A stretch of DNA of 64,000 bases from Shewanella glacialimarina (GTDB taxonomy: Bacteria > Pseudomonadota > Gammaproteobacteria > Enterobacterales > Shewanellaceae). A model generated the notes under the pieces. It saw nothing but the letters and a program-made list of their open reading frames with translations, did no database searches and was not told the origin of the DNA. The stretch covers positions 2,666,001 to 2,730,000 of the forward strand of contig NZ_CP041216.1 of the NCBI RefSeq assembly GCF_020511155.1, in the 5' to 3' direction. The translations under genes and the position numbers were made by a program. Numbering within the stretch: the first letter of the stretch is position 1; every line of letters begins with the position of its first letter. Shown here piece by piece: positions 19,122-28,502 of the stretch.

Positions 19122-21362
19122 ATGTTAACCACCACGCTCCCCATGGCTCAATTGCTTAAACAGTGGCAACAAGCAAAATTGATCACCGCGTTAGACAGAC
19201 ACTTTGCCCTTGAGCTCGCCAATATTGAAAACATGGCTGCCTCTAGCGTTATGCCCACAAGCGATATCAAGAGTGTTGATAATACCGATCCAGTTGACCA
19301 AGTAGACAGTGATTTATTGCTATTAATCTGCACCCTACTGAGTCAGCAATTGTCGAATCAGCACAGTTGTTTAGTGTTGCATAATATTGTGCTGACTAAT
19401 CCAATGGCAGAAGACATTGGTAGCCACCCTTTTGCGGTGAGTGCTGAAGCATCATGTCAAATCACAGTCGACCACAATCAATTAATTGAACAACTTAGCC
19501 AGCTTAATGCTATCGGTCAGCCAGGTGATAACACGCCAATGATCATCGAATTTAACCGACTGTATCTGAATAAATACTATGTGTTCGAAACTCAGGTAGC
19601 ACTTAAATTACGCCAACTTGCCAGTATTAATATACTTGCCGACAACCCATTACTGCCTGGCTATTTAGATGATTTGTTCCCACCACAAATCCATAATAGC
19701 CATCAATTCGATTGGCAAAAAATAGCCACAGCAACCGCGCTAACCAAAGCGCTTGCCGTCATTACTGGCGGCCCGGGTACCGGTAAAACCACCACAGTCA
19801 CCAAGTTACTCTTGCTATTACTGACTCAGCAGAGTATGACCATTCGATTAGTGGCCCCAACAGGTAAAGCGGCAGCTAGACTGAGTGAATCAATCAAAGC
19901 CTCGAAAAATCGTTTAAGACAAAGCTTAACCGCAAATCAGCAACCTCAAGCACTATTGACCGCATTAGAGGCGATACCTGAAGAAGCCGCCACTTTGCAC
20001 CGTTTACTCGGTGTCATACCGCATTCCCATCAATTTAGGCATAACAAAGACAATCCATTGCGACTTGATTTGCTGGTCATTGATGAAGCATCAATGGTCG
20101 ACTTACCTATGATGAACAAAATATTAAGCGCACTGCCGGACAACGCCAGGTTAATTTTATTAGGCGATCAAGATCAATTAGCCTCGGTTGAGGCCGGTGC
20201 TGTGTTAGCTGATATTTGCCAGGGACTAAAACAAACTGCACAAACTGCAAAAGCTGACATTAACGTTGACATCAACGCAGATCAAACCAATCTGGCGCCC
20301 TGGCGTATGCATTATAGTCAGCAGCAAGCTGACAACATTAAACGCCTTACTGGGCAAGATGTGAGTCAGTTTATTGATACCCTTGACGATAACAATACTC
20401 AAAATAATTCTGACACGCATAATACTAACAGTCAGTTTGGCGACAGCTTATGTATGTTGATGCATAGCCACAGATTTAAGGGTGATGCCGGCATTGGCCA
20501 ATTGGCAAATGCGGTTAATGACGCGAATGTCAGCCATATCCGTCAAGTGTGGCAGCACGGTTATGCTGAACTGAACTGGTTTGAGCATCAAACCCATTCC
20601 AATAAAATTAGCGCCAATCAAATCAGTGCTAATCAAGACAACGCTGGTAAACAGCAGTTATTAGCCTTGTCCGTCAGCGCTTATCAGCCGTACTTAGACA
20701 TGATTCATTTCAATCAAAATGTGTTTAATAATAATGTCGCCAATACGCCTGTTTATGGCGCGGAACAAATTATTGAGCAATATAATCAGTATCGTATGCT
20801 GTGCGCCATGCGCGCATCTGAGTACGGAGTCGACGGAATGAACATCGCGATTACTGACAGTTTACGCCAAGCTCAGCTTATTCAACCAAAGCAAGAGTTT
20901 TACCTTGGGCGGCCAATCATAGTTCAAAATAATGATTATAATTTAGGCCTGTTTAACGGTGATATTGGCCTGATTTTACAGGACCAGCAAAATCCGGCTC
21001 GGTTAATGGCACACTTTATCCAAGCTGATGGCAATTTATTAAAAGTGTTACCCGCAAGACTCCCTAAACATGATACCTGCTTTGCCATGACGGTACATAA
21101 ATCCCAGGGCAGTGAGTTTGATCAAGTCAGCTTTGTGCTGCCGCCAAGGCCAAGTGTTGCACAGTGGCAACTGCTAACTAAAGAACTAGTTTATACCGCG
21201 ATCACTCGAGCAAAGAATCACTTCTATTGTTTGGGCAGCACCACTGTGTTTGAGCGAGCGGCGAAACAAGTCACCACCCGAGCATCAGGATTAGCACTGC
21301 GTTTATGGGCTCCTGAAGCGAATACTGAGTTGAATGCTGAGATTAAAACTAAGGCTAGCTAG
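19122..21362 (+). CDS. recD: RecD, alpha subunit of exonuclease V
   Basis: RecD is the 5'-3' SF1B helicase of RecBCD and also regulates its nuclease. The 746-residue protein has Walker A TGGPGTGKTTTVTKLL, Walker B LLVIDEASMVDLPMM, the glutamine motif LLGDQDQLASVEAGAVLADI, and C-terminal motifs TVHKSQGSEFDQV and YTAITRAKNHFY. The start at 19122 directly follows recB and has GGAG about 10 bases upstream. It is longer than E. coli RecD (608 residues), with an Asn/Gln/Thr-rich spacer after the Walker B region (around residues 370-445) and another around 485-510. The stop codon lies in a perfect palindrome likely to end transcription. Confidence 0.95.
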   Translation: MLTTTLPMAQLLKQWQQAKLITALDRHFALELANIENMAASSVMPTSDIKSVDNTDPVDQVDSDLLLLICTLLSQQLSNQHSCLVLHNIVLTNPMAEDIGSHPFAVSAEASCQITVDHNQLIEQLSQLNAIGQPGDNTPMIIEFNRLYLNKYYVFETQVALKLRQLASINILADNPLLPGYLDDLFPPQIHNSHQFDWQKIATATALTKALAVITGGPGTGKTTTVTKLLLLLLTQQSMTIRLVAPTGKAAARLSESIKASKNRLRQSLTANQQPQALLTALEAIPEEAATLHRLLGVIPHSHQFRHNKDNPLRLDLLVIDEASMVDLPMMNKILSALPDNARLILLGDQDQLASVEAGAVLADICQGLKQTAQTAKADINVDINADQTNLAPWRMHYSQQQADNIKRLTGQDVSQFIDTLDDNNTQNNSDTHNTNSQFGDSLCMLMHSHRFKGDAGIGQLANAVNDANVSHIRQVWQHGYAELNWFEHQTHSNKISANQISANQDNAGKQQLLALSVSAYQPYLDMIHFNQNVFNNNVANTPVYGAEQIIEQYNQYRMLCAMRASEYGVDGMNIAITDSLRQAQLIQPKQEFYLGRPIIVQNNDYNLGLFNGDIGLILQDQQNPARLMAHFIQADGNLLKVLPARLPKHDTCFAMTVHKSQGSEFDQVSFVLPPRPSVAQWQLLTKELVYTAITRAKNHFYCLGSTTVFERAAKQVTTRASGLALRLWAPEANTELNAEIKTKAS

Positions 21363-21371
21363 CCTTAGTTT
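21346..21371 (+). terminator. Perfect palindrome across the recD stop codon
   Basis: A perfect 26-base inverted repeat (AAACTAAGGCTAG and its complement, no loop) spans the recD TAG at 21360-21362. Its 3' arm ends in TTT, so it probably acts as a terminator that uses the last codons of recD. Confidence 0.55.
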
Positions 21372-21490
21372 GAAATAAATAAGTGTACTTCAAGCAGATG
21401 TTTGTATCGAAAACGGCATTGAATTCACTTATAAAAAGTACACAATAGCCGCATTTGAGCAAACTTTGATCCTGTTTGTCTGCGAAAAAC

Positions 21491-21518
21491 AGCAAAGCCT
21501 AGATAATTAAGCTTTGCT
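21491..21518. terminator. Hairpin upstream of the Ddl-like gene
   Basis: AGCAAAGC at 21491-21498 pairs with GCTTTGCT at 21511-21518 around a 12-base AT-rich loop. It has no clear T-run. It could be a second recCBD terminator or a leader structure of the following gene. Confidence 0.3.
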
Positions 21519-21641
21519 GCTGTTTATAACTGAAATATTGTTAACCTCCACTTGCCATTACCTAGTGGGGATCTTTATTATAAGCAGGTCATTTCAGGGC
21601 CCATTCATCTAGCCCAATTTTATTCATTTTTAGGAGCAACC

Positions 21642-22649
21642 ATGCCAAAAATTAATCTGCTACTGTTATGTGGTGGTGGCGGCGCAGAACACGATATTTC
21701 ATTAATGTCGGTTAAGTTTTTTGAGTCATCGCTGGCTAAGTCAGATAAATTCTCGGTACTGCGTTTAGAGCTAGATAAACACGGTCATTATAAAACGCAA
21801 GACGGAAAAGTCTGTGAACTGACTAACCGCCGTGAAGTTCGTTTCGAAGATGAAACAATATCAACATGGCCGGTAGATTATGTTATCCCTTGTATTCATG
21901 GATATCCCGCTGAAACTGGCGATATACAGTCCTATTTTAATTTAATCCAATTACCCTACTTTGGCTGTGAATCAGAAGCATCAAGCAATTGCTTTAACAA
22001 AATCACCGCCAAAATGTGGTTTAGCGCGTTAGGCGTGCCTAATACGCCGTATATTTTTCTGCACCAATATGATGATGACGCAATAGCCCAAGCTACTGCA
22101 GCATTTGATAAATGGGGCTCACTATTTATTAAAGCGGCATCTCAGGGGTCATCTGTGGGCTGTTATAAAGTCGATGATAAAACTCACATTGCCAGCATAT
22201 TAAAAGAGGCGTTTAGCTATTCACCTTATGTCATTGTCGAGCAAACAATTGTGGCAAGAGAACTTGAAGTGGCTGTTTATGAATATCAAGGGGAAGTGAT
22301 AGCGACAAAACCTGGTGAGATTGTCTGCGACAGTAATAACTTTTATACTTTCGATGAAAAGTATGCCACTAACAGCAAGGCTAAAACCTTTATCGAAGCT
22401 ATTAATGTCCCCGATGAGATTAGCGAACAAATTCGCGCTTATGCCATAAAAGCCTTTAAAGGCATGAAACTACGTCATTTATCGCGTATTGACTTCTTCT
22501 TAACCGCTGACAATCAAATTCTATTGAATGAAATTAATACCTTTCCGGGTTTAACGCCCATCTCTATGTTCCCTAAGATGTTACAAAACCATGGCCATGA
22601 TTTTACAGCGTATTTAGTGGATGTGATCAACAGGCAAGTTGAGCTGTAA
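21642..22649 (+). CDS. D-alanine--D-alanine ligase family protein (ATP-grasp)
   Basis: The family joins two D-alanines with ATP to make the dipeptide for peptidoglycan precursors. The 335-residue protein starts with [18 protein letters not shown], the usual N-terminal signature of the family. ATP-grasp features follow: [33 protein letters not shown], and the metal-binding [10 protein letters not shown]...[21 protein letters not shown] 21642 was chosen because AGGAG lies 5 bases upstream; an earlier in-frame ATG at 21552 lacks this. The gene is monocistronic, which differs from the ddlB position in the mra cell-wall cluster, so this is probably the DdlA-type paralogue. Confidence 0.9.
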   Translation: MPKINLLLLCGGGGAEHDISLMSVKFFESSLAKSDKFSVLRLELDKHGHYKTQDGKVCELTNRREVRFEDETISTWPVDYVIPCIHGYPAETGDIQSYFNLIQLPYFGCESEASSNCFNKITAKMWFSALGVPNTPYIFLHQYDDDAIAQATAAFDKWGSLFIKAASQGSSVGCYKVDDKTHIASILKEAFSYSPYVIVEQTIVARELEVAVYEYQGEVIATKPGEIVCDSNNFYTFDEKYATNSKAKTFIEAINVPDEISEQIRAYAIKAFKGMKLRHLSRIDFFLTADNQILLNEINTFPGLTPISMFPKMLQNHGHDFTAYLVDVINRQVEL

Positions 22650-22662
22650 TCGACTAATTCAT

Positions 22663-22701
22663 TACTTTAAGTGCATTGTTTAACTTTAAGTGCATTGTTT
22701 T
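22663..22701 (+). repeat. Short tandem duplication after the Ddl-like gene
   Basis: A stretch containing ACTTTAAGTGCATTGTTT occurs twice back to back just after the Ddl-like stop. It looks like a recent slippage or micro-duplication in noncoding DNA. Confidence 0.6.
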
Positions 22702-22726
22702 AATTTAAACATTTCACAATACAAAT

Positions 22727-22756
22727 AAAAAGGCCAAGCAAATTGCTTGGCCTTTT
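22727..22756. terminator. Bidirectional rho-independent terminator
   Basis: AAAAGGCCAAGCAA pairs with TTGCTTGGCCTTTT in a near-perfect stem, with A-runs before and T-runs after. It lies between the convergent Ddl-like gene and napC and should stop transcription from both sides. Confidence 0.85.
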
Positions 22757-22775
22757 CGTGTGTTGCTAAAAACGA

Positions 22776-23381
22776 TTAGAAACCTTCTACACCCGCCATG
22801 TCAGGTAATTGGTGTGCAATCCCCTTATGACAATCGATACAGGTTTTCTCACCGCTTGCCAATGAGGTTGAATGCATCTGTGACGCACGCTTTGATTGAC
22901 GAGTAAAGTCCATATAATCAAAGTTATGACAGTTACGACATTCAAGTGAGTCATTTGCCTTCAGACGGGCCCACTCATTTTCAGCTAGGTGACGACGTTT
23001 CGCCTCAAACTTTTCACGGGTGTTAATAGTACCAAACACCTTACCCCACACTTCTTTTGAAGCTTGCATTTTACGGGCAATTTTATCGGTCCAGTTATGG
23101 GGAACATGACAATCAGGACAAGTTGCACGCACACCACTTCGGTTAGTGAAGTGAATAGTGCTTTGTAATTCCTGATAGACGTTATTCTCCATCTCATGAC
23201 AACCGATACAGAATTTCTCTGTGTTGGTTACCTCAAGCGCAGTGTTAAAACCACCCCAGAAAATTACCCCTGCAACAAATCCACCTAATGTCAGAAACCC
23301 AAGGCTGTAATGAACGCTCGGACGGTTTAGTACCTTCCAAACAACTTTTAGCTTTTCAAACAAATTAGCCAACATAGTCAC
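22776..23381 (-). CDS. napC: NapC, membrane-anchored tetraheme c-type cytochrome
   Basis: NapC oxidises quinol in the inner membrane and passes electrons to NapB/NapA. The 201-residue protein has one N-terminal membrane anchor (about residues 22-45) and four CXXCH heme motifs: CIGCH, CPDCH, CRNCH and CIDCH, as expected for the NapC/NirT family. It is the last gene of napEDABC and starts two bases after napB ends. The operon has no napG or napH, so NapC is the likely route from quinol. Confidence 0.96.
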   Translation of the reverse strand: MTMLANLFEKLKVVWKVLNRPSVHYSLGFLTLGGFVAGVIFWGGFNTALEVTNTEKFCIGCHEMENNVYQELQSTIHFTNRSGVRATCPDCHVPHNWTDKIARKMQASKEVWGKVFGTINTREKFEAKRRHLAENEWARLKANDSLECRNCHNFDYMDFTRQSKRASQMHSTSLASGEKTCIDCHKGIAHQLPDMAGVEGF

Positions 23382-23383
23382 TC

Positions 23384-23854
23384 CTAATGCTTAGCAGGTG
23401 CTGTAGCATCCATTAGATGATCGAGGTCGACAAAGTCATTTTCGACCAATAGTTTGGCATCTAATTGAATCACATGACACTGGGTACAGTTATAACGTCT
23501 TGGAGAAAGCTCAGCCAAGAAGTTGTTATCTCTGTCCATGTAGTGAGTCACGCTAACCATAGGTGCTTGAGAGTGGCCAGTGCTATTGCGAGCATGACAC
23601 TGCATACACTTATTGACCTTTAAATCTAATTGGTAGCCATCAATCTTGTGAGGGATCAAAGGTGGCTGCATTGGATAATTACGCATTTGCTTTAAATCAG
23701 TATTAAGCACTTGCTGCATTGCTGGCGGTGTTGGTTCGATATTAATTGGCGCCAAACGTAAGGTATCAATCTGGTCTTCAGGCACACTGGTCGCCAGTAC
23801 GCTGAATGATAAACCTAAAATCGCAACCATTGACGCAACTTTGATAATGTTCAT
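23384..23854 (-). CDS. napB: NapB, diheme cytochrome c subunit of periplasmic nitrate reductase
   Basis: NapB is the small electron-transfer subunit that binds NapA in the periplasm. The 156-residue protein has a signal peptide ([19 protein letters not shown]...) and two heme-attachment motifs, CMQCH and CTQCH. Additional histidines (for example in PLIPHKID and VSVTHYMD) are candidate axial ligands. It sits between napA and napC with short spacers. Confidence 0.95.
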   Translation of the reverse strand: MNIIKVASMVAILGLSFSVLATSVPEDQIDTLRLAPINIEPTPPAMQQVLNTDLKQMRNYPMQPPLIPHKIDGYQLDLKVNKCMQCHARNSTGHSQAPMVSVTHYMDRDNNFLAELSPRRYNCTQCHVIQLDAKLLVENDFVDLDHLMDATAPAKH

Positions 23855-23865
23855 GTGTCTTCCCC

Positions 23866-26361
23866 TTATGCCTTCATAATCTTAATGGCACACTTTTTAA
23901 AGTCTGTTTGCTTAGATATTGGATCGGTAGCATCTAAGGTCACTTTATTAATCAGTTGACTTGCATCAAACCAAGGTACAAACACTAAGCCGATAGGTGG
24001 CTTATTACGACCACGAGTTTCTACACGTGTCTTAATTTCCCCTCGACGCGAGATGACTTTAATTTCATCACCACGGCGCAAACCACGTTTTTTAGCATCT
24101 TCAGGATGCATAAAACACACTGCATCAGGGAAAGCTTTATAAAGCTCTGGTACACGCTGAGTCATTGAACCTGAATGCCAATGTTCAAGCACTCGACCCG
24201 TTGATAGCCAAAGGTCGAACTCTTCATCTGGGGCTTCCGCTGCTGGTTCATAAGGTAATGCGAAAATAACCGCTTTACCGTCTGGTTTACCATAGAATTC
24301 AAAGCCTTTGCCAGCTTTGACATACGGATCTGAACCTTCACGGAAACGCCATTTGGTTTCTTTACCATCAACCACAGGCCAACGAAGACCGTGCTCTTTA
24401 TGATATGTGTCAAAATCAGCTAAATCATGACCATGGCCACGACCAAAGGTAGCATATTCTTCAAACAGCCCTTTTTGAACATAGAAACCAAATGCCTCAT
24501 TTTCATCATTGAGGAACTTAGGATCCGCATCAGCAAGCGGGAACTTTTCGACATTGCCATTTTGATACAAGACTTGATATAAAGTCTTACCTTTAAACTG
24601 CGGATTTGCTGCCAATACCGCTTCAGGCCACACTTCGTCAGTAGTGAAGTATTTAGAAAACTCCATTAACTGCCATAAATCGGACTTGGACTCACCCGGT
24701 GCCTTGACCATTTGATGCCAGAACTGGGTACGACGTTCAGCATTACCGTAAGCGCCTTCTTTCTCAACCCACATAGCTGTTGGTAAAATCATGTCTGCAG
24801 CTTGGGTGGTCACCGTTGGATAGGCATCTGACACCACGATAAAGTTATCTGGGTTTCGGTAACCCGGTAAGCCTTCTTCGTTTATATTAGGGCCAGCCTG
24901 CATGTTATTGTTAACTTGGACCCAGTAACAATTTAGATCACCATCTTTAAGGCGGCGGCTTTGCTCAACGGCGTGAAACCCAGGTTTTTCTGGAATAATA
25001 CCACTTGGGATTTTCCAAATATTCTCAGCAATTTTTCTGTGTTCAGGATTAGTGACCACCATGTCAGCAGGCAAGCGGTGCGAGAAAGTGCCCACTTCAC
25101 GTGCAGTACCACAAGCTGAAGGCTGACCCGTTAACGAGAAAGGACTGTTACCTGGAGTAGAAATTTTACCCACAAGTAAGTGGATGTTATACATTAAGTT
25201 ATTACACCAAACACCACGAGTGTGCTGGTTAAAGCCCATGGTCCAGAATGACGTCACTTTAATTTTTGGATCAGCATACAGCTCGGCAAGTTCGAGCAGT
25301 TTGTGCTCAGGTACACCCGATAATTTACTGACAGATGTCACATCGTAGTCAGCAACAAACTTTTTAAACTGTTCAAAATCGATTGGGGTTGAATCGTTTG
25401 CGGTATCTGCGTTTTTAGACTTCATCTGGGTAGGATGAGTCGCACGTAGGCCATAACCAATGTCAGTGGTGCCTTTACGGAAATTGACATGCTTATTAAC
25501 GAAATCCCAGTTGACCTTGTCATTTTGGATAATGTAATTAGCAATGAAGTTAAGAATAGCCAAATCTGTCTGCGGGTTAAACACCATTGGCAAATCAGCT
25601 AAATCAAATGATCTGTGCTCAAAGGTCGATAATACCGCGACTTTTACATGGGGCGCGCTTAAACGACGGTCTGTCACTCGAGTCCAAAGGATCGGGTGCA
25701 TTTCTGCCATGTTAGAGCCCCATAATACGAACGCGTCAGCCGCTTCCATATCATCGTAACAACCCATTGGTTCATCAATACCAAAGGTACGCATAAAACC
25801 AGCAACAGCAGAAGCCATGCAGTGACGTGCGTTAGGGTCGATGTTGTTGGTACCAAAGCCAGCTTTCATTAGCTTAACGGCGGCATAACCTTCCCAAACA
25901 GTCCATTGACCAGAACCAAACATGCCAACAGCAGTAGGTCCTTTTGCCTTAATGGTTGCTTTCCACTTTTGTGCCATGGTTTCAAAAGCCGTACTCCAGC
26001 TAACGGGAGTAAACTCACCGTGCTTGTCATACTTGCCATCGGTCATACGCAACATAGGCGTAGTTAAACGGTCACGGCCGTACATAATTTTGGATAGAAA
26101 ATAACCTTTAACACAGCTTAAACCACGGTTAACTTCACTATTCGCATCACCATGTGTCGCAACGACTTTACCATCACGGGTTGCAACCATCACAGAGCAA
26201 CCTGTACCACAGAAACGGCAAGGGGCTTTATTCCACTCAAGTTTGGTTTGTTCTGAACTGGTAATGAGGTTACTTGCAGCTGCAGGTAATGCTAATCCAG
26301 CGACACTCGCTGCTGCCATTGCGGCATTAGCTTTCATAAAATCACGTCTATTCATTTTCAT
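23866..26361 (-). CDS. napA: NapA, catalytic subunit of periplasmic nitrate reductase
   Basis: NapA reduces nitrate to nitrite in the periplasm with a Mo-bis-MGD cofactor and one [4Fe-4S] cluster. The 831-residue length is typical. The N-terminus has a twin-arginine signal ([16 protein letters not shown]). The cluster motif is [10 protein letters not shown] with a final Cys in LSCVKGYF, and the Mo ligand is Cys181 in [10 protein letters not shown]. The C-terminal region has [19 protein letters not shown], characteristic of the family. ATG 26361 overlaps the napD stop; a second in-frame ATG two codons later is possible. NapD encoded just upstream is its signal-binding chaperone. Confidence 0.97.
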   Translation of the reverse strand: MKMNRRDFMKANAAMAAASVAGLALPAAASNLITSSEQTKLEWNKAPCRFCGTGCSVMVATRDGKVVATHGDANSEVNRGLSCVKGYFLSKIMYGRDRLTTPMLRMTDGKYDKHGEFTPVSWSTAFETMAQKWKATIKAKGPTAVGMFGSGQWTVWEGYAAVKLMKAGFGTNNIDPNARHCMASAVAGFMRTFGIDEPMGCYDDMEAADAFVLWGSNMAEMHPILWTRVTDRRLSAPHVKVAVLSTFEHRSFDLADLPMVFNPQTDLAILNFIANYIIQNDKVNWDFVNKHVNFRKGTTDIGYGLRATHPTQMKSKNADTANDSTPIDFEQFKKFVADYDVTSVSKLSGVPEHKLLELAELYADPKIKVTSFWTMGFNQHTRGVWCNNLMYNIHLLVGKISTPGNSPFSLTGQPSACGTAREVGTFSHRLPADMVVTNPEHRKIAENIWKIPSGIIPEKPGFHAVEQSRRLKDGDLNCYWVQVNNNMQAGPNINEEGLPGYRNPDNFIVVSDAYPTVTTQAADMILPTAMWVEKEGAYGNAERRTQFWHQMVKAPGESKSDLWQLMEFSKYFTTDEVWPEAVLAANPQFKGKTLYQVLYQNGNVEKFPLADADPKFLNDENEAFGFYVQKGLFEEYATFGRGHGHDLADFDTYHKEHGLRWPVVDGKETKWRFREGSDPYVKAGKGFEFYGKPDGKAVIFALPYEPAAEAPDEEFDLWLSTGRVLEHWHSGSMTQRVPELYKAFPDAVCFMHPEDAKKRGLRRGDEIKVISRRGEIKTRVETRGRNKPPIGLVFVPWFDASQLINKVTLDATDPISKQTDFKKCAIKIMKA

Positions 26362-26615
26362 ATCTCACCCTCTTCAAGCTCTTCACTTTGGTGGTAAACC
26401 ATGGTCGCTGTTAACACGCCGGGTAATGCATTAATTGTCGAAATGTCATCCATTAATGATTTTTGGCTTGTGCCTTCAATCACCACAACAAGCTTGACGT
26501 CATTGTTTGCTGAAAGCTCTGCGTTTTTGATTGCCATTATTTTTTGTCTAACATCAGCCATTTTGTCTGGATGTACTTGGACAATTAAACTGGTTACGTG
26601 AAGTTCATTGCTCAT
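26358..26615 (-). CDS. napD: NapD, NapA signal-peptide-binding chaperone
   Basis: NapD binds the Tat signal of NapA and delays export until the cofactor is inserted. The 85-residue protein begins [19 protein letters not shown], and SLIVQV.P is the typical N-terminal strand of NapD. It is cytoplasmic with a ferredoxin-like fold expected. The stop overlaps the napA start by four bases, so the two are translationally coupled. Confidence 0.92.
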   Translation of the reverse strand: MSNELHVTSLIVQVHPDKMADVRQKIMAIKNAELSANNDVKLVVVIEGTSQKSLMDDISTINALPGVLTATMVYHQSEELEEGEI

Positions 26616-26657
26616 TAATCACACTCACATGTTTATTTTTCATTTTTTGTTTTTATA

Positions 26658-26816
26658 TTACCCAACACCTGGCGGGCCAGTTAAAATTTGGCTAAACCAG
26701 ATGCTAAAGCCTAAAGCACTGACCAGAAGTACCGATAAAATAGGTGCTAGGAAGACCGTCAAGAAGATAAAAATTTTCAATTCGAGACTTTTTTCACTTT
26801 TAGTGTCTTTACTCAT
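26658..26816 (-). CDS. napE: NapE, small membrane protein of the nitrate reductase operon
   Basis: This 52-residue gene opens the operon. The protein has a charged N-terminus (MSKDTKSEKSLELK), one long membrane segment (about residues 15-42) and ends TGPPGVG. The ELK.F.FL.VFLAPILSV pattern and the GPPG tail are characteristic of NapE. GGAGG lies 5 bases before the ATG at 26816. NapE is found in alpha-type nap operons; its function is not settled. Its presence makes the locus napEDABC, the NAP-alpha type of Shewanella, rather than the napDAGHB type. Confidence 0.92.
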   Translation of the reverse strand: MSKDTKSEKSLELKIFIFLTVFLAPILSVLLVSALGFSIWFSQILTGPPGVG

Positions 26817-26944
26817 GGAGCCTCCAGGAGTGGTTGGGATTAAGACTTAAAAAATAAGTCATTGTCATTATTTTGCTTTAGATGAATTTTACCGTTAAAC
26901 AATTTGCGATCTATATACTCACAAATTGGTAAACAAATGATTAG

Positions 26945-26958
26945 TTGATCTAGATCAT
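26945..26958 (-). promoter_or_regulatory. FNR/EtrA-type binding site upstream of napE
   Basis: TTGATCTAGATCAT matches the FNR consensus TTGAT-N4-ATCAA with one mismatch. A possible -10 element (TATAGAT on the minus strand, near 26911-26917) is spaced so that the site centre would fall about 41-45 bases upstream of transcription start, the position of a class II activator. This predicts anaerobic activation of napEDABC. The start site is inferred. Confidence 0.7.
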
Positions 26959-27067
26959 TAAAAATAAGTAAACAATTACTCAACATGCAGTGTCTGAAGC
27001 ATAAATATCGATTAAATATATTATTTAATCTCAACTAGGAATAATAAATGCAGGTGAAACCGTTTTT

Positions 27068-27142
27068 TGCACCGCTAACTGCGTTGAATTTACTTACAAT
27101 AGGCTAGCTATTGACGTGTAAATCCGCCTTGGCTAACAGCGT
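27068..27142. repeat. Imperfect inverted repeat, possible dispersed intergenic element
   Basis: GCTAACTGCG...AATTTAC at the left is mirrored by GTAAAT...TTGGCTAACAGCG at the right, with a central CAATAG/CTATTG hairpin. The whole can fold as one interrupted stem. The appearance is that of a short dispersed intergenic element; I see no second full copy in this window. The rest of the 26850-27440 gap holds the nap regulatory region and no supported gene. Confidence 0.4.
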
Positions 27143-27399
27143 AAAGTTCAGCTTGAAGGGAAACTCTGGAGTGTTGACTATATCAATCCAATTAATTCAT
27201 CTCTTAACCAGAGTTGAGGTTATTTAACAAAAATAGCTGCTCAAAGATAATGGCGGTGAATATTTCACGGGCAAAATGAAGGGGCAAAATGAAAGGAAAA
27301 AATACAGGACATTATGTAATTTAAAGGTAAAACGATGACCTAGGTCTAGCAGACCGCTGAGCAGTTAAATAGGTATGCATGGGTAAAATAAAGATAACG

Positions 27400-27427
27400 G
27401 CTCTCAGTTAAATGGTTCGCTGAGAGC
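27400..27427 (-). terminator. Hairpin downstream of the methyltransferase gene
   Basis: GCTCTCAG and CTGAGAGC form an 8-bp stem 14 bases past the stop of the minus-strand gene at 27441. A T-rich stretch follows on the minus strand, so it is a probable terminator. Confidence 0.5.
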
Positions 27428-27440
27428 ACATAGGGCTATG

Positions 27441-28349
27441 CTAGCTGAGCGAGTAACGCAGTACTTTTAACGACTTTTGCTCATCGATATCAGCAAAAAT
27501 ATCGGGATTGGCGATACGTTCAACATAATGTAGTTGCGGTGCATTGTCGGACACTTGCTGCATTAAAAAATCACAGCCTAATTCCGGTGCATTTAAACAC
27601 AACAACACTTCGCCATTATCAGCAAGTAGACTAGATAAACGCTTCAATAAACGCTCATAATCTTTGGTCGCCACAAAACTGCCCTTTTGATTACTTGGAG
27701 GGTCGGCAACAATCAAGTCATAGGGACCCAATTTAGTCAGCTTACCCCAGGATTTAAAAATATCATGGCCAAGATACCTTGCCCCTTGAGGTAAATCATT
27801 TAATACATGATTTTGTTTACCTATACTGAGGGCACCTTTGCTCATATCCATATTAACCACTTCATCCGCGCCACCAAGTAATGCCACGACAGAAAAACCA
27901 CAGGTGTAAGCAAATAAATTTAATACTTTTTTACCTTGAGCATGCTGCCGTACCCAGCGTCGACCATTTGCCATATCCAAGAATAAGCCATGATTTTGTC
28001 CACGCATGATATGGACATTAAACACAGCGCCCTGCTCTGTTACTACATGATTTTCTGGCACACTACCACTGACCAGTTCAGTCACTGTTTGCCCGCCACT
28101 TCGATGTTGAAATACCAAATTCAACTCTTTACTGTCGACTTGCTGATGATACTGTTCGGTGATGGCCGTAAACAAGGCTTGCTGTTCTGGCTCATCCAAT
28201 GATTTAAAGCTGGTCAGCAGTAGCACGGGAGGATACCAATCGAGACAAAGGTGTTCTTCACCTTGGAATAAACCACCACGGCCATGAAACACCCGCTGAA
28301 CTTCATTATCAAAAGTAAATTGACTCAAGGCTGTTATTAATCCAGACAT
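27441..28349 (-). CDS. Class I SAM-dependent methyltransferase, RlmI/RlmK-like catalytic region
   Basis: The 302-residue protein has a Rossmann methyltransferase core similar to the COG1092 RNA cytosine methyltransferases. SAM-binding motif I is KVLNLFAYTCGFSVVALLGG, an acidic residue follows in EVVNMDMSKGAL, and motif IV is LIVADPPSNQKGSF. Preceding FLDMANGRRWV also matches that family. It lacks an obvious PUA domain, so it is not simply RlmI. The substrate is likely a nucleic acid but unproven. It appears monocistronic. Confidence 0.8.
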   Translation of the reverse strand: MSGLITALSQFTFDNEVQRVFHGRGGLFQGEEHLCLDWYPPVLLLTSFKSLDEPEQQALFTAITEQYHQQVDSKELNLVFQHRSGGQTVTELVSGSVPENHVVTEQGAVFNVHIMRGQNHGLFLDMANGRRWVRQHAQGKKVLNLFAYTCGFSVVALLGGADEVVNMDMSKGALSIGKQNHVLNDLPQGARYLGHDIFKSWGKLTKLGPYDLIVADPPSNQKGSFVATKDYERLLKRLSSLLADNGEVLLCLNAPELGCDFLMQQVSDNAPQLHYVERIANPDIFADIDEQKSLKVLRYSLS

Positions 28350-28502
28350 AAATATACTGTATTCTCTTTCTATTCTAAATTGGATTCATTTTAGCTATTA
28401 ACATTTTAATATTAAAAGTTTATTAGCTTATTGATATCGTTTTAGTAGGGCTATTTGGCCGTACTTATATAGTGGTAAATATGAGTGACTCAGTTAAAAA
28501 CA

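Noticed and set aside
26840..27034. 64-codon minus-strand frame upstream of napE
   Set aside because: It covers the FNR-type site and promoter, has no ribosome binding site, and its composition looks non-coding.
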